In this document: positions 29,024 to 38,655 of the stretch, in pieces
Layout: every line of letters begins with the position of its first letter
How positions within the stretch are numbered: position 1 is the first letter of the stretch
DNA from: Marinobacter sp. F3R08
GTDB lineage: Bacteria; Pseudomonadota; Gammaproteobacteria; Pseudomonadales; Oleiphilaceae
Length of the DNA: 64,000 bases
Assembly (NCBI RefSeq): GCF_018860425.1
Contig: NZ_JAHKPI010000014.1
Location: forward strand, 744,329 to 808,328
Reading direction: 5' to 3'
Notes under the pieces: generated by a model
Told to the model about the DNA's origin: nothing
What the model saw: the letters and a program-made list of their open reading frames with translations, nothing else
The model's database searches: none
Translations under genes and position numbers: made by a program

Positions 29024-30366
29024 TGTCGGAGAGAAAGTATTTCGGTACGGACGGAATTCGAGGGCATGTTGGTGAGGCTCCGATTACCCCGGAGTTCATG
29101 CTCAAGCTGGGGTGGGCCGCCGGACAAGCGTTCAAGCAGGACGGTCAACGCAACAGTGTACTGATTGGGAAGGATACCCGGCTCTCCGGTTACATGTTTG
29201 AATCCGCCCTCGAGGCCGGCCTGTCTGCCGCAGGCGTGGATGTGAAGCTGCTCGGCCCGATGCCGACTCCGGCGATTGCCTACCTTACCCGTACGTTTCG
29301 GGCGTCGGCCGGAATCGTGATCAGTGCGTCTCATAACCCGCACCATGACAACGGTATCAAGTTTTTTTCGGCGGCCGGTACCAAGCTGGATGACGCTCTG
29401 GAAGCAGAGATAGAGCGCTGGCTGGATAAGCCGATTGAGGTATGCGAGCCCGCAGAATTGGGTAAGGCGTCGCGCGTGGACGATGCACCAGGGCGCTATG
29501 TGGAGTTCTGCAAGAGTACGGTGCCCAACGAGTTTACGCTTGAAGGTATGAAGATTGTTCTGGATTGCGCTCACGGCGCAACCTATCACGTGGCTCCCAA
29601 AGTGTTCAGCGAGCTTGGGGCAACAGTGACGGTAATCGGCGGAAATCCCGATGGTCTGAACATCAATCTGAATGTCGGCTCCACCCATCTCGATGGGCTT
29701 CGGGCTGCGGTGCTTGAAAAAGAGGCTGACCTGGGTATCGCCTTCGATGGTGATGGTGATCGGGTGTTGATGGTCGATCGTGACGGCTCCGAAGTGGATG
29801 GAGATGAACTTCTCTATGTCATTGCTTCCCAGCGTTTCGCGGAAGATCGTCTCAGGGGTGGCGTTGTCGGTACCTTGATGACGAATCTTGGGGTTGAGTT
29901 GGCTCTGAAGGAAATCGGGATTCAGTTCGAGCGAGCAAACGTTGGTGATCGTTATGTGATGGAGCGGTTGAAGGCCAACAACTGGGTGCTTGGCGGAGAG
30001 GGTTCAGGTCATATGGTGATTCGTGACTGTACCAGTACCGGTGACGGGATTATCTCGGCGCTGCAGGTACTGTTCTCGGTCTGGAAGTCCGGAAAAACGC
30101 TTGCAGAACTTCGTCAGGGGATGAGCAAACTTCCCCAGAAACTGATCAATGTTCGGGTTGGTCAGCGTTTTGATCCATTCAGCCGTGACGATATTGTGGC
30201 CGCCGTGCGTAGGGCCGAAGCGGAGCTGGGCCGTTCTGGCCGGATTCTGCTCAGAGCATCTGGAACGGAGCCCTTGATTCGGGTGATGGCAGAAGGGCAG
30301 GATGAAAATGAAATCCTGCGAGTGGTTGAAGGGTTGGCACAAGTTGTCGAGAAATCCACCGCTTAA
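29023..30366 (+). CDS. glmM: Phosphoglucosamine mutase
   Basis: A 447-residue GlmM, which converts glucosamine-6-phosphate to glucosamine-1-phosphate for peptidoglycan and LPS. The catalytic phosphoserine is in [15 protein letters not shown] (Ser103), the metal loop is [10 protein letters not shown], and the C-terminal phosphate-binding motif is [25 protein letters not shown] precedes ATG 29023, which overlaps the folP stop (TGATG), so the two are translationally coupled. Confidence 0.97.
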   Translation: MSERKYFGTDGIRGHVGEAPITPEFMLKLGWAAGQAFKQDGQRNSVLIGKDTRLSGYMFESALEAGLSAAGVDVKLLGPMPTPAIAYLTRTFRASAGIVISASHNPHHDNGIKFFSAAGTKLDDALEAEIERWLDKPIEVCEPAELGKASRVDDAPGRYVEFCKSTVPNEFTLEGMKIVLDCAHGATYHVAPKVFSELGATVTVIGGNPDGLNINLNVGSTHLDGLRAAVLEKEADLGIAFDGDGDRVLMVDRDGSEVDGDELLYVIASQRFAEDRLRGGVVGTLMTNLGVELALKEIGIQFERANVGDRYVMERLKANNWVLGGEGSGHMVIRDCTSTGDGIISALQVLFSVWKSGKTLAELRQGMSKLPQKLINVRVGQRFDPFSRDDIVAAVRRAEAELGRSGRILLRASGTEPLIRVMAEGQDENEILRVVEGLAQVVEKSTA

Positions 30367-30441
30367 TTTTGTGTTTTCAGGCGGTTGTCTGCAAGGAGGG
30401 AGTGCTGTATAGTTCGCCCTCCCTCACGTTCGGGAACTGTT

Positions 30442-31200
30442 ATGCGTCGTAAGATCGTAGCCGGAAACTGGAAAATGAACGGGTCGAAAGACCTGGCGCA
30501 GACCCTGGTAGGCTTTGTGCGATCCCGGATCGCTTCTCTTGATAATGGCGTTGAGGTTGTTATTATTCCTCCCGCGATTTATGTCGGAGACGTTATCGGA
30601 CATGCCGGTGATGAGTTGTCGGTTGGAGTTCAGAACGTAGGGCAGTGGGGTTCCGGAGCCTATACCGGAGAGATCTCCGCTGAAATGGCGGCAGATCAGG
30701 GCTGTCAGTATGCTCTGATCGGACATTCTGAGCGCCGTCAGATTTTCGGTGAGACCGATACGGTGGTGGCCGAGAAAGTTGAGCGTGTTCTTGCTGGCGG
30801 GCTTTATGCCGTACTTTGTGTCGGTGAGACGCTTCAGGATAGAGACGCCGGTGACGCCGAAGCGGTGGTGGCCTCTCAGGTGAGGGCCGGTCTGGCGACC
30901 GTTGCACCGGATCAGTGGCAGCGTGTGATTGTGGCCTATGAGCCAGTTTGGGCCATCGGTACGGGTAAAACCGCGACGGCACAGGATGCCCAGGCAATGC
31001 ACGCTTCTATCCGGGGCGTGCTTTCGGAGATGGGCGCGCCGGCCGATGAAATATCCCTGCTTTACGGGGGTAGCGTAAAAGCGGATAATGCAGCCGCTCT
31101 TTTTGCCGAGCCGGACATTGATGGTGGCCTGATCGGCGGAGCATCGCTGATTGCGGAAGATTTTGTAAGTATTTGCCGGAGTGTTCCGGCGAATATCTAA
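30442..31200 (+). CDS. tpiA: Triosephosphate isomerase
   Basis: A 252-residue TIM barrel that interconverts dihydroxyacetone phosphate and glyceraldehyde-3-phosphate. Catalytic motifs are all present: GNWKMNGSK with Lys near residue 12, GHSERRQIFGE with His, and AYEPVWAIGTGKTA with Glu; the phosphate site is LLYGGSVKADNA. ATG 30442 gives the standard MRRKIVAGNWK start. In Pseudomonas tpiA also lies between glmM and secG. Confidence 0.97.
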   Translation: MRRKIVAGNWKMNGSKDLAQTLVGFVRSRIASLDNGVEVVIIPPAIYVGDVIGHAGDELSVGVQNVGQWGSGAYTGEISAEMAADQGCQYALIGHSERRQIFGETDTVVAEKVERVLAGGLYAVLCVGETLQDRDAGDAEAVVASQVRAGLATVAPDQWQRVIVAYEPVWAIGTGKTATAQDAQAMHASIRGVLSEMGAPADEISLLYGGSVKADNAAALFAEPDIDGGLIGGASLIAEDFVSICRSVPANI

Positions 31201-31224
31201 AGTTAAAGGTTCGCGAGAGTCGTT

Positions 31225-31608
31225 ATGGATTGGGTAGAAACGCTGGTAGTCGTTGTGCACGTGGTGATCGCGGTGGCGCTGGTGGGTCTGGTGCTGATCC
31301 AGCAGGGCAAAGGTGCTGATGCTGGAGCTGCCTTTGGTGGTGGAGCTTCACAGACTGTCTTTGGCAGTCAGGGTAGTGGTAGCTTTCTGACCCGCTTCAC
31401 GACACTGCTCGCCGTCGTGTTTTTTGTGACAAGTTTTTCGTTGGCAGTTTTCGCCAAGCAGCGTGCCGAAGTGGCGGGCCAGGCCGGTATTCCTGTGGTT
31501 CAGGAATCCAGCGATGCCGTTCCTTCTGATAGCGCAGCTGTTGATAATGGTGAATCAGGGTCCAGCGAATCCGAGAGCGGGGAGACAGGTCTCCCCGAGC
31601 TCGAGTAA
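31225..31608 (+). CDS. secG: Preprotein translocase subunit SecG
   Basis: A 127-residue SecG with two membrane segments (about residues 3-23 and 53-73) and the conserved intervening loop LIQQGKGADAGAAFGGGASQ. The C-terminal 45 residues are acidic and Ser/Glu-rich, typical of gammaproteobacterial SecG. It assists SecYE in export. It is 24 bases after tpiA and eight bases before tRNA-Leu. Confidence 0.95.
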   Translation: MDWVETLVVVVHVVIAVALVGLVLIQQGKGADAGAAFGGGASQTVFGSQGSGSFLTRFTTLLAVVFFVTSFSLAVFAKQRAEVAGQAGIPVVQESSDAVPSDSAAVDNGESGSSESESGETGLPELE

Positions 31609-31615
31609 GAATGTT

Positions 31616-31700
31616 GCCCGGGTGGTGAAACTGGTAGACACGCTATCTTGAGGGGGTAGTGGCGAAAGCCGTGCCGGTTCGAGTCCGGCCCCGGGCACCA
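31616..31700 (+). tRNA. tRNA-Leu (anticodon GAG)
   Basis: An 85-nt class II tRNA. Acceptor arms GCCCGGG and CCCGGGC pair, CCA is encoded at the end, the D-arm contains GAAACTGGTAGACAC, the anticodon stem CTATC/GGTAG encloses TTGAGGG with anticodon GAG (reading CUC and CUU), and the T-arm is CCGGTTCGAGTCCGG. tRNA-Leu(GAG) at this place next to secG is conserved in gammaproteobacteria. Confidence 0.96.
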
Positions 31701-31709
31701 TATTAGAAG

Positions 31710-31743
31710 AAAAACGGCTTGGATTTCCCAGGCCGTTTTTTTT
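31710..31743 (+). terminator. Terminator after tRNA-Leu
   Basis: AAAACGGCTTGG and CCAGGCCGTTTT flank a short loop and are followed by a run of eight Ts. It ends the secG/tRNA transcript 10 bases past the tRNA. Confidence 0.87.
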
Positions 31744-31752
31744 GGTCAGTCC

Positions 31753-31781
31753 TTGACCAGTCTGTCTGGCGTCTCTATACT
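31753..31781 (+). promoter_or_regulatory. Sigma-70 promoter for rimP-nusA-infB
   Basis: TTGACC (31753-31758) and TATACT (31776-31781) are exactly 17 bases apart, immediately after the tRNA terminator. It predicts a leader of about 235 bases before rimP. Confidence 0.72.
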
Positions 31782-31787
31782 CCGGCG

Positions 31788-32022
31788 GATATTGGAGCCT
31801 GCAATGGTAAATCTCGCGGGTTTCTGGCAGGCCAGGTGTCTGTCAGCAGGAAACGGTACACCGGTTTGTTTCCTGCGAGTTCTTGCAACAAAAGGCCCCA
31901 TTGTTAGGGGGTTTTTGATTAAGGGGCCTGGCGCAAAGGGCCCTGGTGCATAAAAAGGGCTGATAAAACAGCCCTTTTTTTGTTTTTGGGGCCGGTAAAT
32001 CTGATTACGGAGAAGGCACAAC
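31788..32022 (+). promoter_or_regulatory. Structured leader of the rimP operon, attenuator-like
   Basis: No supported gene lies in this 235-base leader. It has a perfect nine-base stem GCAGGAAAC/GTTTCCTGC (31846-31876), an AGGCCCC/GGGGCCT stem (31893-31929), and an alternative GGGCC/GGCCC stem (31924-31943) that would use the same GGGCC, so the last two exclude each other. They are followed by an intrinsic terminator and rimP. A rimP leader RNA with a terminator has been described in enterobacteria; whether this is the same class is an inference. Confidence 0.6.
31952..31981 (+). terminator. Intrinsic terminator within the rimP leader
   Basis: AAAAGGGCTG and CAGCCCTTTT flank a six-base loop with seven Ts at the end. 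It lies 41 bases before rimP and after the leader promoter, the position of an attenuator. Confidence 0.85.
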
Positions 32023-32484
32023 TTGTCAGCCAAGCTTAAGCAACTGGAAAGCATTCTTCAGCCTGTAGTGGAAGGCCTGGGGTATGAGTTCTGGGGCATT
32101 GATTTCCGCTCGCAGGGCCATCACTCCCTGTTACGGGTTTTTATTGACGATTCCGAGAAGGGTATCGGTATCGACGACTGCGAAAAAGTGAGTCGTCAGA
32201 TCAGCGGTGTGATGGATGTGGAAGATCCTATCCAGACCGAATACACACTGGAGGTCTCATCCCCGGGGATGGATCGCCCGCTGTTTCGTCTCGAGCAATA
32301 CGAGGCCTTTGTTGGTCACCATGTTCAGATTCGTCTCCGGATGGCGTTTGAGGGTCGCCGGAAGTTTCAGGGACTGATCAAAGGCGTTGAGGGTGATGAT
32401 GTGGTAGTGGTCGTTGATGATCATGAGTATCTGCTGCCGTTTGACAGCATTGAGAAAGCCCACATCGTGCCGGTATTTGAGTGA
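32023..32484 (+). CDS. rimP: Ribosome maturation factor RimP
   Basis: A 153-residue RimP for 30S subunit maturation. It shows the N-terminal alpha/beta domain ([41 protein letters not shown]) and the C-terminal SH3-like domain ([15 protein letters not shown], then [17 protein letters not shown]). TTG 32023 is the likely start: AGAAGG lies six bases upstream. First gene of rimP-nusA-infB-rbfA-truB; nusA follows after 54 bases. Confidence 0.95.
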   Translation: MSAKLKQLESILQPVVEGLGYEFWGIDFRSQGHHSLLRVFIDDSEKGIGIDDCEKVSRQISGVMDVEDPIQTEYTLEVSSPGMDRPLFRLEQYEAFVGHHVQIRLRMAFEGRRKFQGLIKGVEGDDVVVVVDDHEYLLPFDSIEKAHIVPVFE

Positions 32485-32538
32485 ACGATTTGAATAAGTC
32501 CGTGGACGCACAGTTGATTTTAAGGGCAGGGCAATCGA

Positions 32539-34032
32539 ATGAGTAAAGAGATCTTGCTGGTGGTTGAATCCGTCTCGAACGAGAAAGGTGTCGAGAAGGA
32601 TGTGATTTTTGAAGCGATCGAGCTGGCATTGGCCACCGCTGCCAAAAAACGCTTTGAAGACGAAGAAGCAGACATCCGGGTGGCGATCGACCGGAAAACC
32701 GGCGAATACGAAACCTTTCGTCGTTGGTTGGTTGTCGATAATGATGCCGTTCCTGCGCTGGGCACCGAGCTCACCTTGCAAGAAGCCGAGGAGATTGACA
32801 CGGCTCTGAGCCCGGGCGACATGCACGAAGAAAAAATTGAATCCGAGGCCTTTGGGCGGATTGGCGCTCAGGCTGCCAAGCAGATCATCTTCCAGAAAGT
32901 TCGTGAGGCAGAGCGTACCAAGATCGTCGACAGCTACCGCGATCGCGTGGGTGAGCTGGTGTCCGGTACTGTCAAAAAGGTTACCCGGGACAATGTTATT
33001 GTTGATCTGGGCGCCAATGCTGAGGCCCTGCTGCCCCGGGAATTCCTGATTCCCCGGGAAACGTTCCGTATGGGTGATCGTGTGCGCTCTTTGCTGTTGG
33101 AAATTCGCACAGATCATCGTGGCCCGCAGTTGATCCTCAGTCGCACCTCCCCGCAGATGCTGATTGAGCTGTTTCGCATTGAGGTGCCGGAGATTGCTGA
33201 AGATCTGATCGAGATCCGGGGCGCGGCCCGGGATCCCGGTTCCCGCGCCAAAATTGCCGTGAAAACCAACGATCGTCGTATTGATCCCGTTGGCGCTTGC
33301 GTCGGGATGCGTGGTTCGCGCGTTCAGGCGGTGTCCAACGAATTGGGCGGCGAGCGGGTTGATATCGTGCTGTGGGACGACAATCCGGCGCAACTGGTGA
33401 TCAACGCGATGGCGCCTGCAGAAGTTGCCTCTATTGTGATGGACGAAGACCGGCACACCATGGAGGTGGCGGTTGCTGAGGACAATCTGGCGCAGGCCAT
33501 CGGCCGGAATGGTCAGAACGTTCGTCTCGCTACAGAGCTGACAGGCTGGACCCTGAACGTTATGACCGAGGAAGAAGCCGGCGAACGTCAGGAGCAGGAA
33601 TATAGCCGCCTGGTTGAGCATTTCATCAGCAATCTGGATATTGATGAAGAATTTGCCGGTGTATTGATTGAAGAAGGCTTTACCTCAATTGAAGAGGTTG
33701 CCTATGTGCCGATGGAAGAGATGCTGGCGATAGAGGGCTTTGACGAAGAGACCGTCACCGAACTGCGCCGCCGTGCCAAGGACGTGTTACTGAACCAGGC
33801 CCTGGCAAGTGAAGAAGCACTCGAGGGTGCTGAACCGGCAGAAGATCTTCTGGGAATGGATGGCATGGACCGCAGCCTGGCTTTCAAACTGGCCGGGATG
33901 GGTGTGCGCACCATGGAAGATCTTGCAGAGCAGTCGGTAGACGATCTGCTAGAGATCGAAGGTATGGATGAAGAGCGTGCGGGTCAGCTTATCATGACTG
34001 CACGTGCCCCCTGGTTTGAAGACCAGGCTTAA
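32539..34032 (+). CDS. nusA: Transcription termination/antitermination protein NusA
   Basis: A 497-residue NusA of the gammaproteobacterial type: N-terminal RNA polymerase-binding domain (about 1-130), S1 domain (about 135-200), two KH domains (about 205-345, including [19 protein letters not shown] and [16 protein letters not shown]), and two acidic C-terminal repeats (about 365-497) with helix-hairpin-helix-like [13 protein letters not shown] and [11 protein letters not shown]. It governs pausing, termination and antitermination, and often its own operon. GGGCAGGGCAATCG precedes the ATG. Confidence 0.97.
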   Translation: MSKEILLVVESVSNEKGVEKDVIFEAIELALATAAKKRFEDEEADIRVAIDRKTGEYETFRRWLVVDNDAVPALGTELTLQEAEEIDTALSPGDMHEEKIESEAFGRIGAQAAKQIIFQKVREAERTKIVDSYRDRVGELVSGTVKKVTRDNVIVDLGANAEALLPREFLIPRETFRMGDRVRSLLLEIRTDHRGPQLILSRTSPQMLIELFRIEVPEIAEDLIEIRGAARDPGSRAKIAVKTNDRRIDPVGACVGMRGSRVQAVSNELGGERVDIVLWDDNPAQLVINAMAPAEVASIVMDEDRHTMEVAVAEDNLAQAIGRNGQNVRLATELTGWTLNVMTEEEAGERQEQEYSRLVEHFISNLDIDEEFAGVLIEEGFTSIEEVAYVPMEEMLAIEGFDEETVTELRRRAKDVLLNQALASEEALEGAEPAEDLLGMDGMDRSLAFKLAGMGVRTMEDLAEQSVDDLLEIEGMDEERAGQLIMTARAPWFEDQA

Positions 34033-34050
34033 TTCGGGAGGAGGACCAGT

Positions 34051-36594
34051 ATGGCTGAAGTAACGGTAAAACAACTGGCCGAAGATGTAGGCGCTCCCGT
34101 GGATCGTTTGCTGAAGCAGATTGTGGAGGCTGGCCTGAAAGCCCGCTCCGAGAATGACTCTGTCTCCAGCGATGAGAAGCAGCAGTTGCTGGCCTATTTG
34201 AGAAAGACTCACGGTGAGGCTGATGATTCTGAGCCGCGCAAGATCACGCTGAAGCGTAAGACAACCACTACGCTGAAGGCCGGTAAAGCAAAGACCGTGA
34301 ACGTTGAGGTTCGCAAGCGTCGTACTTATATCAAGCGGGCTGAGTTGCAGCCTGAGGCAGACGAGCAAAAACCGGAAGAGCCGGTAGTCGAGCAGCAGGC
34401 GGAGCAAGCGCCTGTGGAAGAAGCGCCGAAAGTGGCTGCAGAGCAGGCGGCGCAGCCGGAGGCAGAAACGCCCGAGGCAGAAACATCAGAGCAGCCTGAA
34501 AAGGTAGAAGCAGCCGAGCCCGCACAAGAGGCTCAGCCAGAACCGGTTCCGGCACCGGAAGACATTCCGATACCACCGCCCGAGGGCGACGGTAAGGATC
34601 GAAAGCCGAAGAAAAAGAAAGAAAAAGTTCGCGAGCGTGGCGACGAGACCGAAGAAGGCAAGCCCAAGAAGAAGCAGGCCGGTCATCGTGGTCCCCGCAG
34701 TCGTCCGGTGGAGGAGCCCCTGGTGATCTCCGAGGACGAGGAAGAGACCACGCTGCGTAAGCCGCTGCGTGCGAAAAAGAAACCCAAAGAGAAGCGTCAT
34801 GGCTTCGAGAGGCCGACCAAACCAATGGTCAGAGAAGTAGAGATTCCAGAAACAATCACTGTCGGTGACCTTGCCCAGCGGATGGCCGTTAAATCCGGTG
34901 ACGTCATCAAGACCTTGATGGGTATGGGCGTTATGGCCACCATCAACCAGGCACTGGACCAGGAGACCGCGGTACTGGTAACCGAAGAGCTCGGTCATCA
35001 GCCCAAGACTGTCAGCGATGATGCTTTCGAGGAAGAGGTTCTCAGCGAATTCTCTTTTGAGGGCGGTGAAAAGACCAAGCGTGCTCCGGTGGTGAGTGTG
35101 ATGGGTCACGTTGACCACGGTAAGACATCGCTGCTGGATTACATTCGTCGTACCAAGGTGGCTTCTGGCGAGTCCGGTGGTATTACGCAGCATATCGGTG
35201 CCTACCACGTAGAGACGGGGCACGGCATGGTGTCCTTCCTGGATACGCCGGGTCACGCCGCCTTTACTGCAATGCGTGCCCGCGGTGCCCAGTGCACCGA
35301 TATCGTTGTGCTGGTGGTTGCCGCCGATGACGGTGTTATGCCGCAGACCAAGGAAGCCGTTCAGCACGCACGTTCAGCGGGCGTGCCGATTGTTGTTGCC
35401 ATCAACAAGATGGACAAGGAAGAAGCGGATCCTGATCGCGTCAAGACCGAGCTGGCCGGGATGGAAGTTATTCCGGAAGACTGGGGTGGGGATGTGCAGT
35501 TTGTGCCGGTTTCCGCGCACTCCGGTGAGGGCATTGATGACCTTCTGGAAGCATTGTTGCTGCAGGCCGAAGTCCTTGAACTTGAGGCCGTCACAGATGC
35601 GCCCGCTAAAGGTGTGGTTGTCGAATCCAGCCTTGAGCGTGGTCGCGGTTCCGTTGCCACGGTACTGATTCAGAACGGTACCCTGCGTCAGGGCGACATG
35701 GTTGTTGCCGGTTCCTTCTTCGGTAAGGTCCGGGCGATGACTGACGAAGCTGGCAAACAGACGAAGGAAGCGGGTCCGTCCATTCCTGTGGAAATTCTCG
35801 GTCTGAACGGTACGCCAGATGCAGGCGACGAATTCTTTGCGGTTGCCGACGAGAAGAAAGCGAAAGAACTGGCCGAGTTCCGGCAGACCCGTGAGCGGGA
35901 GCAGCGTCTCCAGCGTCAGCAGGCGGCCAAGCTTGAGAACCTGTTTGAGAACATGGGCAAGGACGAGGTCAAAACCCTCAATGTTGTGCTCAAAACCGAC
36001 GTTCGCGGTTCCCTGGAAGCCATTACCAAGGCCTTGCAGGATCTGGGTAACGAGGAAGTTCAGGTCAAGATGGTCTCTTCCGGTGTTGGCGGTATTGCCG
36101 AAACCGACGTCAGCCTGGCGATGGCAACCAATGCGGTTATCTTCGGCTTCAACGTACGTGCCGATACCGCGTCCAAGCGTCTGGTTGAGCAGGAAGGTCT
36201 GGACCTGCGTTACTACAGCATCATCTACAACCTGATTGATGACGTGAAGGCGGCCCTGACGGGGATGCTGGCACCGGAATTCCGTGAAGACATCGTCGGT
36301 ATCGCCGATGTTCGTGATGTATTCCGTTCACCCAAGTTTGGCCAGGTCGCAGGTTGTATGGTGACCGAAGGTACCGTATACCGGAACAAGCCGATCCGGG
36401 TTCTGCGGGACAACGTGGTTATCTTTGAAGGCGAACTGGAATCCCTGCGTCGTTTCAAGGACGACGTTCCCGAGGTCCGTAACGGTATGGAGTGCGGTAT
36501 CGGCGTTAAGGGCTATGACGTGAAAGTTGGCGATCAGATCGAGGTATTTGATCGTGTCCGGGTCGAGCGCAAGCTTGAGTCCACGGGGGCCTGA
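34051..36594 (+). CDS. infB: Translation initiation factor IF-2
   Basis: An 847-residue IF-2. The N-terminal 60 residues form the IF2_N domain, followed by about 200 residues of Glu, Pro, Ala and Lys-rich linker (compositionally biased, likely disordered), then a second N-domain repeat, the GTPase domain with GHVDHGKT at 352-359, DTPGHAAF and NKMD, and the C-terminal domains that bind fMet-tRNA. It positions initiator tRNA on the 30S subunit. GGGAGGAGG precedes the ATG, 18 bases after nusA. The stop TGA overlaps the rbfA ATG. Confidence 0.98.
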   Translation: MAEVTVKQLAEDVGAPVDRLLKQIVEAGLKARSENDSVSSDEKQQLLAYLRKTHGEADDSEPRKITLKRKTTTTLKAGKAKTVNVEVRKRRTYIKRAELQPEADEQKPEEPVVEQQAEQAPVEEAPKVAAEQAAQPEAETPEAETSEQPEKVEAAEPAQEAQPEPVPAPEDIPIPPPEGDGKDRKPKKKKEKVRERGDETEEGKPKKKQAGHRGPRSRPVEEPLVISEDEEETTLRKPLRAKKKPKEKRHGFERPTKPMVREVEIPETITVGDLAQRMAVKSGDVIKTLMGMGVMATINQALDQETAVLVTEELGHQPKTVSDDAFEEEVLSEFSFEGGEKTKRAPVVSVMGHVDHGKTSLLDYIRRTKVASGESGGITQHIGAYHVETGHGMVSFLDTPGHAAFTAMRARGAQCTDIVVLVVAADDGVMPQTKEAVQHARSAGVPIVVAINKMDKEEADPDRVKTELAGMEVIPEDWGGDVQFVPVSAHSGEGIDDLLEALLLQAEVLELEAVTDAPAKGVVVESSLERGRGSVATVLIQNGTLRQGDMVVAGSFFGKVRAMTDEAGKQTKEAGPSIPVEILGLNGTPDAGDEFFAVADEKKAKELAEFRQTREREQRLQRQQAAKLENLFENMGKDEVKTLNVVLKTDVRGSLEAITKALQDLGNEEVQVKMVSSGVGGIAETDVSLAMATNAVIFGFNVRADTASKRLVEQEGLDLRYYSIIYNLIDDVKAALTGMLAPEFREDIVGIADVRDVFRSPKFGQVAGCMVTEGTVYRNKPIRVLRDNVVIFEGELESLRRFKDDVPEVRNGMECGIGVKGYDVKVGDQIEVFDRVRVERKLESTGA

Positions 36595-37019
36595 TGCCAA
36601 GAGAGTTCAGCCGAATTGATCGCATAGGCGATCAGATGCAACGGGAACTGGCCCAGCTCATCCAGCGAGAAGTCAAAGACCCGCGGGTGGGTATGGTCAC
36701 GGTAAACGCAGTCAAGGTCAGCCGTGACCTTGGCTATGCCGATATCTATGTGTCCCTGCTTTCCACCGAAGAGCTGACGGGGGAGTCTCCCGAAGTTCAG
36801 GAATCGATCTCGGTGCTTAACAAAGCCTCCGGCTTTCTCCGCGGCCAGGTAGGGCGTGCGATGAAGCTGAGGGTGGTTCCGCAGCTGAGATTCCACTTCG
36901 ACACCTTGCAAGGCTATAGCCGCAAGATGGACAGCCTCATTCGCGAAGCGGTTGGCGACACGCCGGCCGTGGACCGCGCTGAAGACGAAGATCAGGACAA
37001 TCCGGAGCGTAACGCTTGA
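36594..37019 (+). CDS. rbfA: 30S ribosome-binding factor RbfA
   Basis: A 141-residue RbfA with the KH-like fold pattern: [40 protein letters not shown] and [10 protein letters not shown], then [19 protein letters not shown] and the C-terminal PQLRFHFD. It helps the last steps of 16S rRNA maturation and cold adaptation. Start overlaps infB by one base and its end overlaps truB by four bases, a tightly coupled operon. Confidence 0.97.
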   Translation: MPREFSRIDRIGDQMQRELAQLIQREVKDPRVGMVTVNAVKVSRDLGYADIYVSLLSTEELTGESPEVQESISVLNKASGFLRGQVGRAMKLRVVPQLRFHFDTLQGYSRKMDSLIREAVGDTPAVDRAEDEDQDNPERNA

Positions 37020-37957
37020 GCCGCAGACGCAAAGGCCGTGACGTCAACGGTATTCTGGTCATCGACAAGCCTTTGGGTATTACCTCCAATGGCATTCTGC
37101 AGCAGGTAAAGCGCCTGTTCGGGGCGGCAAAGGCAGGCCATACCGGCGCCCTTGATCCGCTGGCAACAGGTGTGCTGCCGCTGTGTTTTGGCGAAGCCAC
37201 CAAGTTCTCCCAGATGATGCTCGATAGCGACAAGGCCTATATTGCCACCGCCCGGCTCGGAGTCCGGACCGAAACTGGTGACAGTGAAGGCGCTATTGTT
37301 GTCGAGAAACCGGTGCCGGCCGGTCTGACCGCCGACCTGCTGGAGCCCGTTCTGGATGGTTTTCGGGGTGAAATCCAGCAGGTTCCCTCCATGTATTCGG
37401 CGCTCAAGCACAAGGGGCGTCCGCTCTACGAATATGCCCGCGAAGGGATCGAGGTGGAGCGTCCGGCCAGGCCGGTCACCATCTACGAACTGACGCTCCT
37501 GGATATTCGCGAGAGTGAGCTGGATATTGCCGTCAGCTGTACCAAAGGTACGTACATTCGCTCACTGGTTGAAGATATTGGCGAAGCCCTGGGTTGCGGT
37601 GCACATGTAACCGCACTGCGCCGTACCATGGCCTCGGGGTTCACTCTGGCCAACGCCCATGCTGTCAGTGATCTCGAGGAAATGCGTGAACGGGACGAAA
37701 GCCTTGATGGTCTTCTGGTGGCACCGGATGCCGCACTGTCCATGTTCCCTGAACACCGTTTGGCGGGGCAGGCGCTGGTATCGATCTTGAACGGACAACC
37801 GGTTAGAATACCGGGTCGGGCCTATGAAGGCTTCGTGCGTCTCTATGCGAATGAGAGCGCCAACGAAGGCTTTGTAGGGCTGGCAGAAGCGTTCCCGGAA
37901 GGCGAGCAAACCAATCTGGTTCCACGCCGACTGGTGAAGAGCAGCGGAAAGCGTTAG
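37016..37957 (+). CDS. truB: tRNA pseudouridine(55) synthase TruB
   Basis: A 313-residue TruB that makes pseudouridine 55 in the tRNA T-loop. Motifs: [17 protein letters not shown], then [24 protein letters not shown] with the catalytic Asp in the GALDPLATG loop, [18 protein letters not shown] and [15 protein letters not shown]; the C-terminal PUA-like domain includes [13 protein letters not shown]. Start is TTG 37016, overlapping the rbfA stop, with GGAG eight bases upstream. rpsO follows after 78 bases. Confidence 0.96.
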   Translation: MSRRRKGRDVNGILVIDKPLGITSNGILQQVKRLFGAAKAGHTGALDPLATGVLPLCFGEATKFSQMMLDSDKAYIATARLGVRTETGDSEGAIVVEKPVPAGLTADLLEPVLDGFRGEIQQVPSMYSALKHKGRPLYEYAREGIEVERPARPVTIYELTLLDIRESELDIAVSCTKGTYIRSLVEDIGEALGCGAHVTALRRTMASGFTLANAHAVSDLEEMRERDESLDGLLVAPDAALSMFPEHRLAGQALVSILNGQPVRIPGRAYEGFVRLYANESANEGFVGLAEAFPEGEQTNLVPRRLVKSSGKR

Positions 37958-38035
37958 GCGCTACGCTGATTAGCCGGGCTGTAGAGATGCGCGGTTCGGC
38001 CGTATTCGAAAGCATCGCAAACAATGAGGTGAGTT

Positions 38036-38305
38036 ATGGCACTTTCTGCCAATGAGAAAGCACAGATCGTTAAGGATTTTCAGCAAGGTGATGGCGATAC
38101 CGGTTCTCCTGAAGTTCAGGTTGCACTGCTGAGCGCCAACATCAACAAGCTGCAGGATCATTTCAAGGTCAACAAGCAGGATCACCATTCCCGCCGCGGC
38201 CTGATCCGGATGGTTAACCAGCGTCGTAAACTGCTGGACTACCTCAAGCGCAAGAACGCTGACCGTTACCTGGAACTCATCCAGCGTCTGGGTCTGCGTC
38301 GCTAA
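38036..38305 (+). CDS. rpsO: 30S ribosomal protein S15
   Basis: An 89-residue S15, full length. Family segments [28 protein letters not shown]-like [22 protein letters not shown] and [11 protein letters not shown] are present. It binds 16S rRNA in the central domain and in E. coli represses its own translation. GAGGTGAGTT precedes the ATG. Followed by a terminator and then the pnp leader. Confidence 0.97.
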   Translation: MALSANEKAQIVKDFQQGDGDTGSPEVQVALLSANINKLQDHFKVNKQDHHSRRGLIRMVNQRRKLLDYLKRKNADRYLELIQRLGLRR

Positions 38306-38357
38306 TCCGGGTCTCTACGACCTGAAGGCTGTGCCGGTACTTCCGGTGGCAGCCGTC

Positions 38358-38400
38358 AACCAGCAGGTTCTTTATAGGGCCTGCTGGTTGTGCTTGTTTC
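38358..38400 (+). terminator. Terminator-like hairpin after rpsO
   Basis: AACCAGCAGG and CCTGCTGGTT flank a 12-base loop, followed by a moderately U-rich stretch GTGCTTGTTTC. Partial termination is likely, as rpsO and pnp are co-transcribed in relatives. Confidence 0.65.
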
Positions 38401-38467
38401 TCTCTGCAGTTGGATTGTCTGTGTTATCGAAGGATTCCCTGCCGTAATGGAAAGCCGAAATTGATAG

Positions 38468-38541
38468 CAGGTTGTTGAAAACCCGGGCGCCGGCGGCCTG
38501 AGTAATTACCGCCTTACAGACCGGGGTTTTGCAACAGCCTG
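38468..38541 (+). promoter_or_regulatory. Long stem-loop in the pnp leader, candidate RNase III site
   Basis: CAGGTTGTTGAAAACCCGG pairs with CCGGGGTTTTGCAACAGCCTG with one bulge and a few G-U pairs, giving a stem of about 20 base pairs with an inner GGCGG/CCGCC hairpin. In E. coli a long duplex at this place is cut by RNase III and lets PNPase repress its own mRNA; the same role here is inferred from position and shape. Confidence 0.65.
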
Positions 38542-38655
38542 TTAGCTTTCAGGCGGGTTGCCTTTGGACCACATGCAATACCGGCAGACAATCGATCCCA
38601 TGCGCAGGGGCGCACGGGATGAATCAATCTGGAACAGATAGACCAGGAGTATTTT

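Larger units (their letters stand above)
38306..38655 (+). other. rpsO-pnp intergenic region
   Basis: 350 bases without a gene. It holds the rpsO terminator-like hairpin (38358-38400) and a long stem-loop (38468-38541) before pnp. No other supported element was seen; no promoter hexamers stand out convincingly. Confidence 0.7.

Noticed and set aside
31753..31953. A 66-codon plus-strand frame in the rimP leader
   Set aside because: It starts at the promoter -35 itself and runs through the hairpin stems; no ribosome-binding site or recognisable product.
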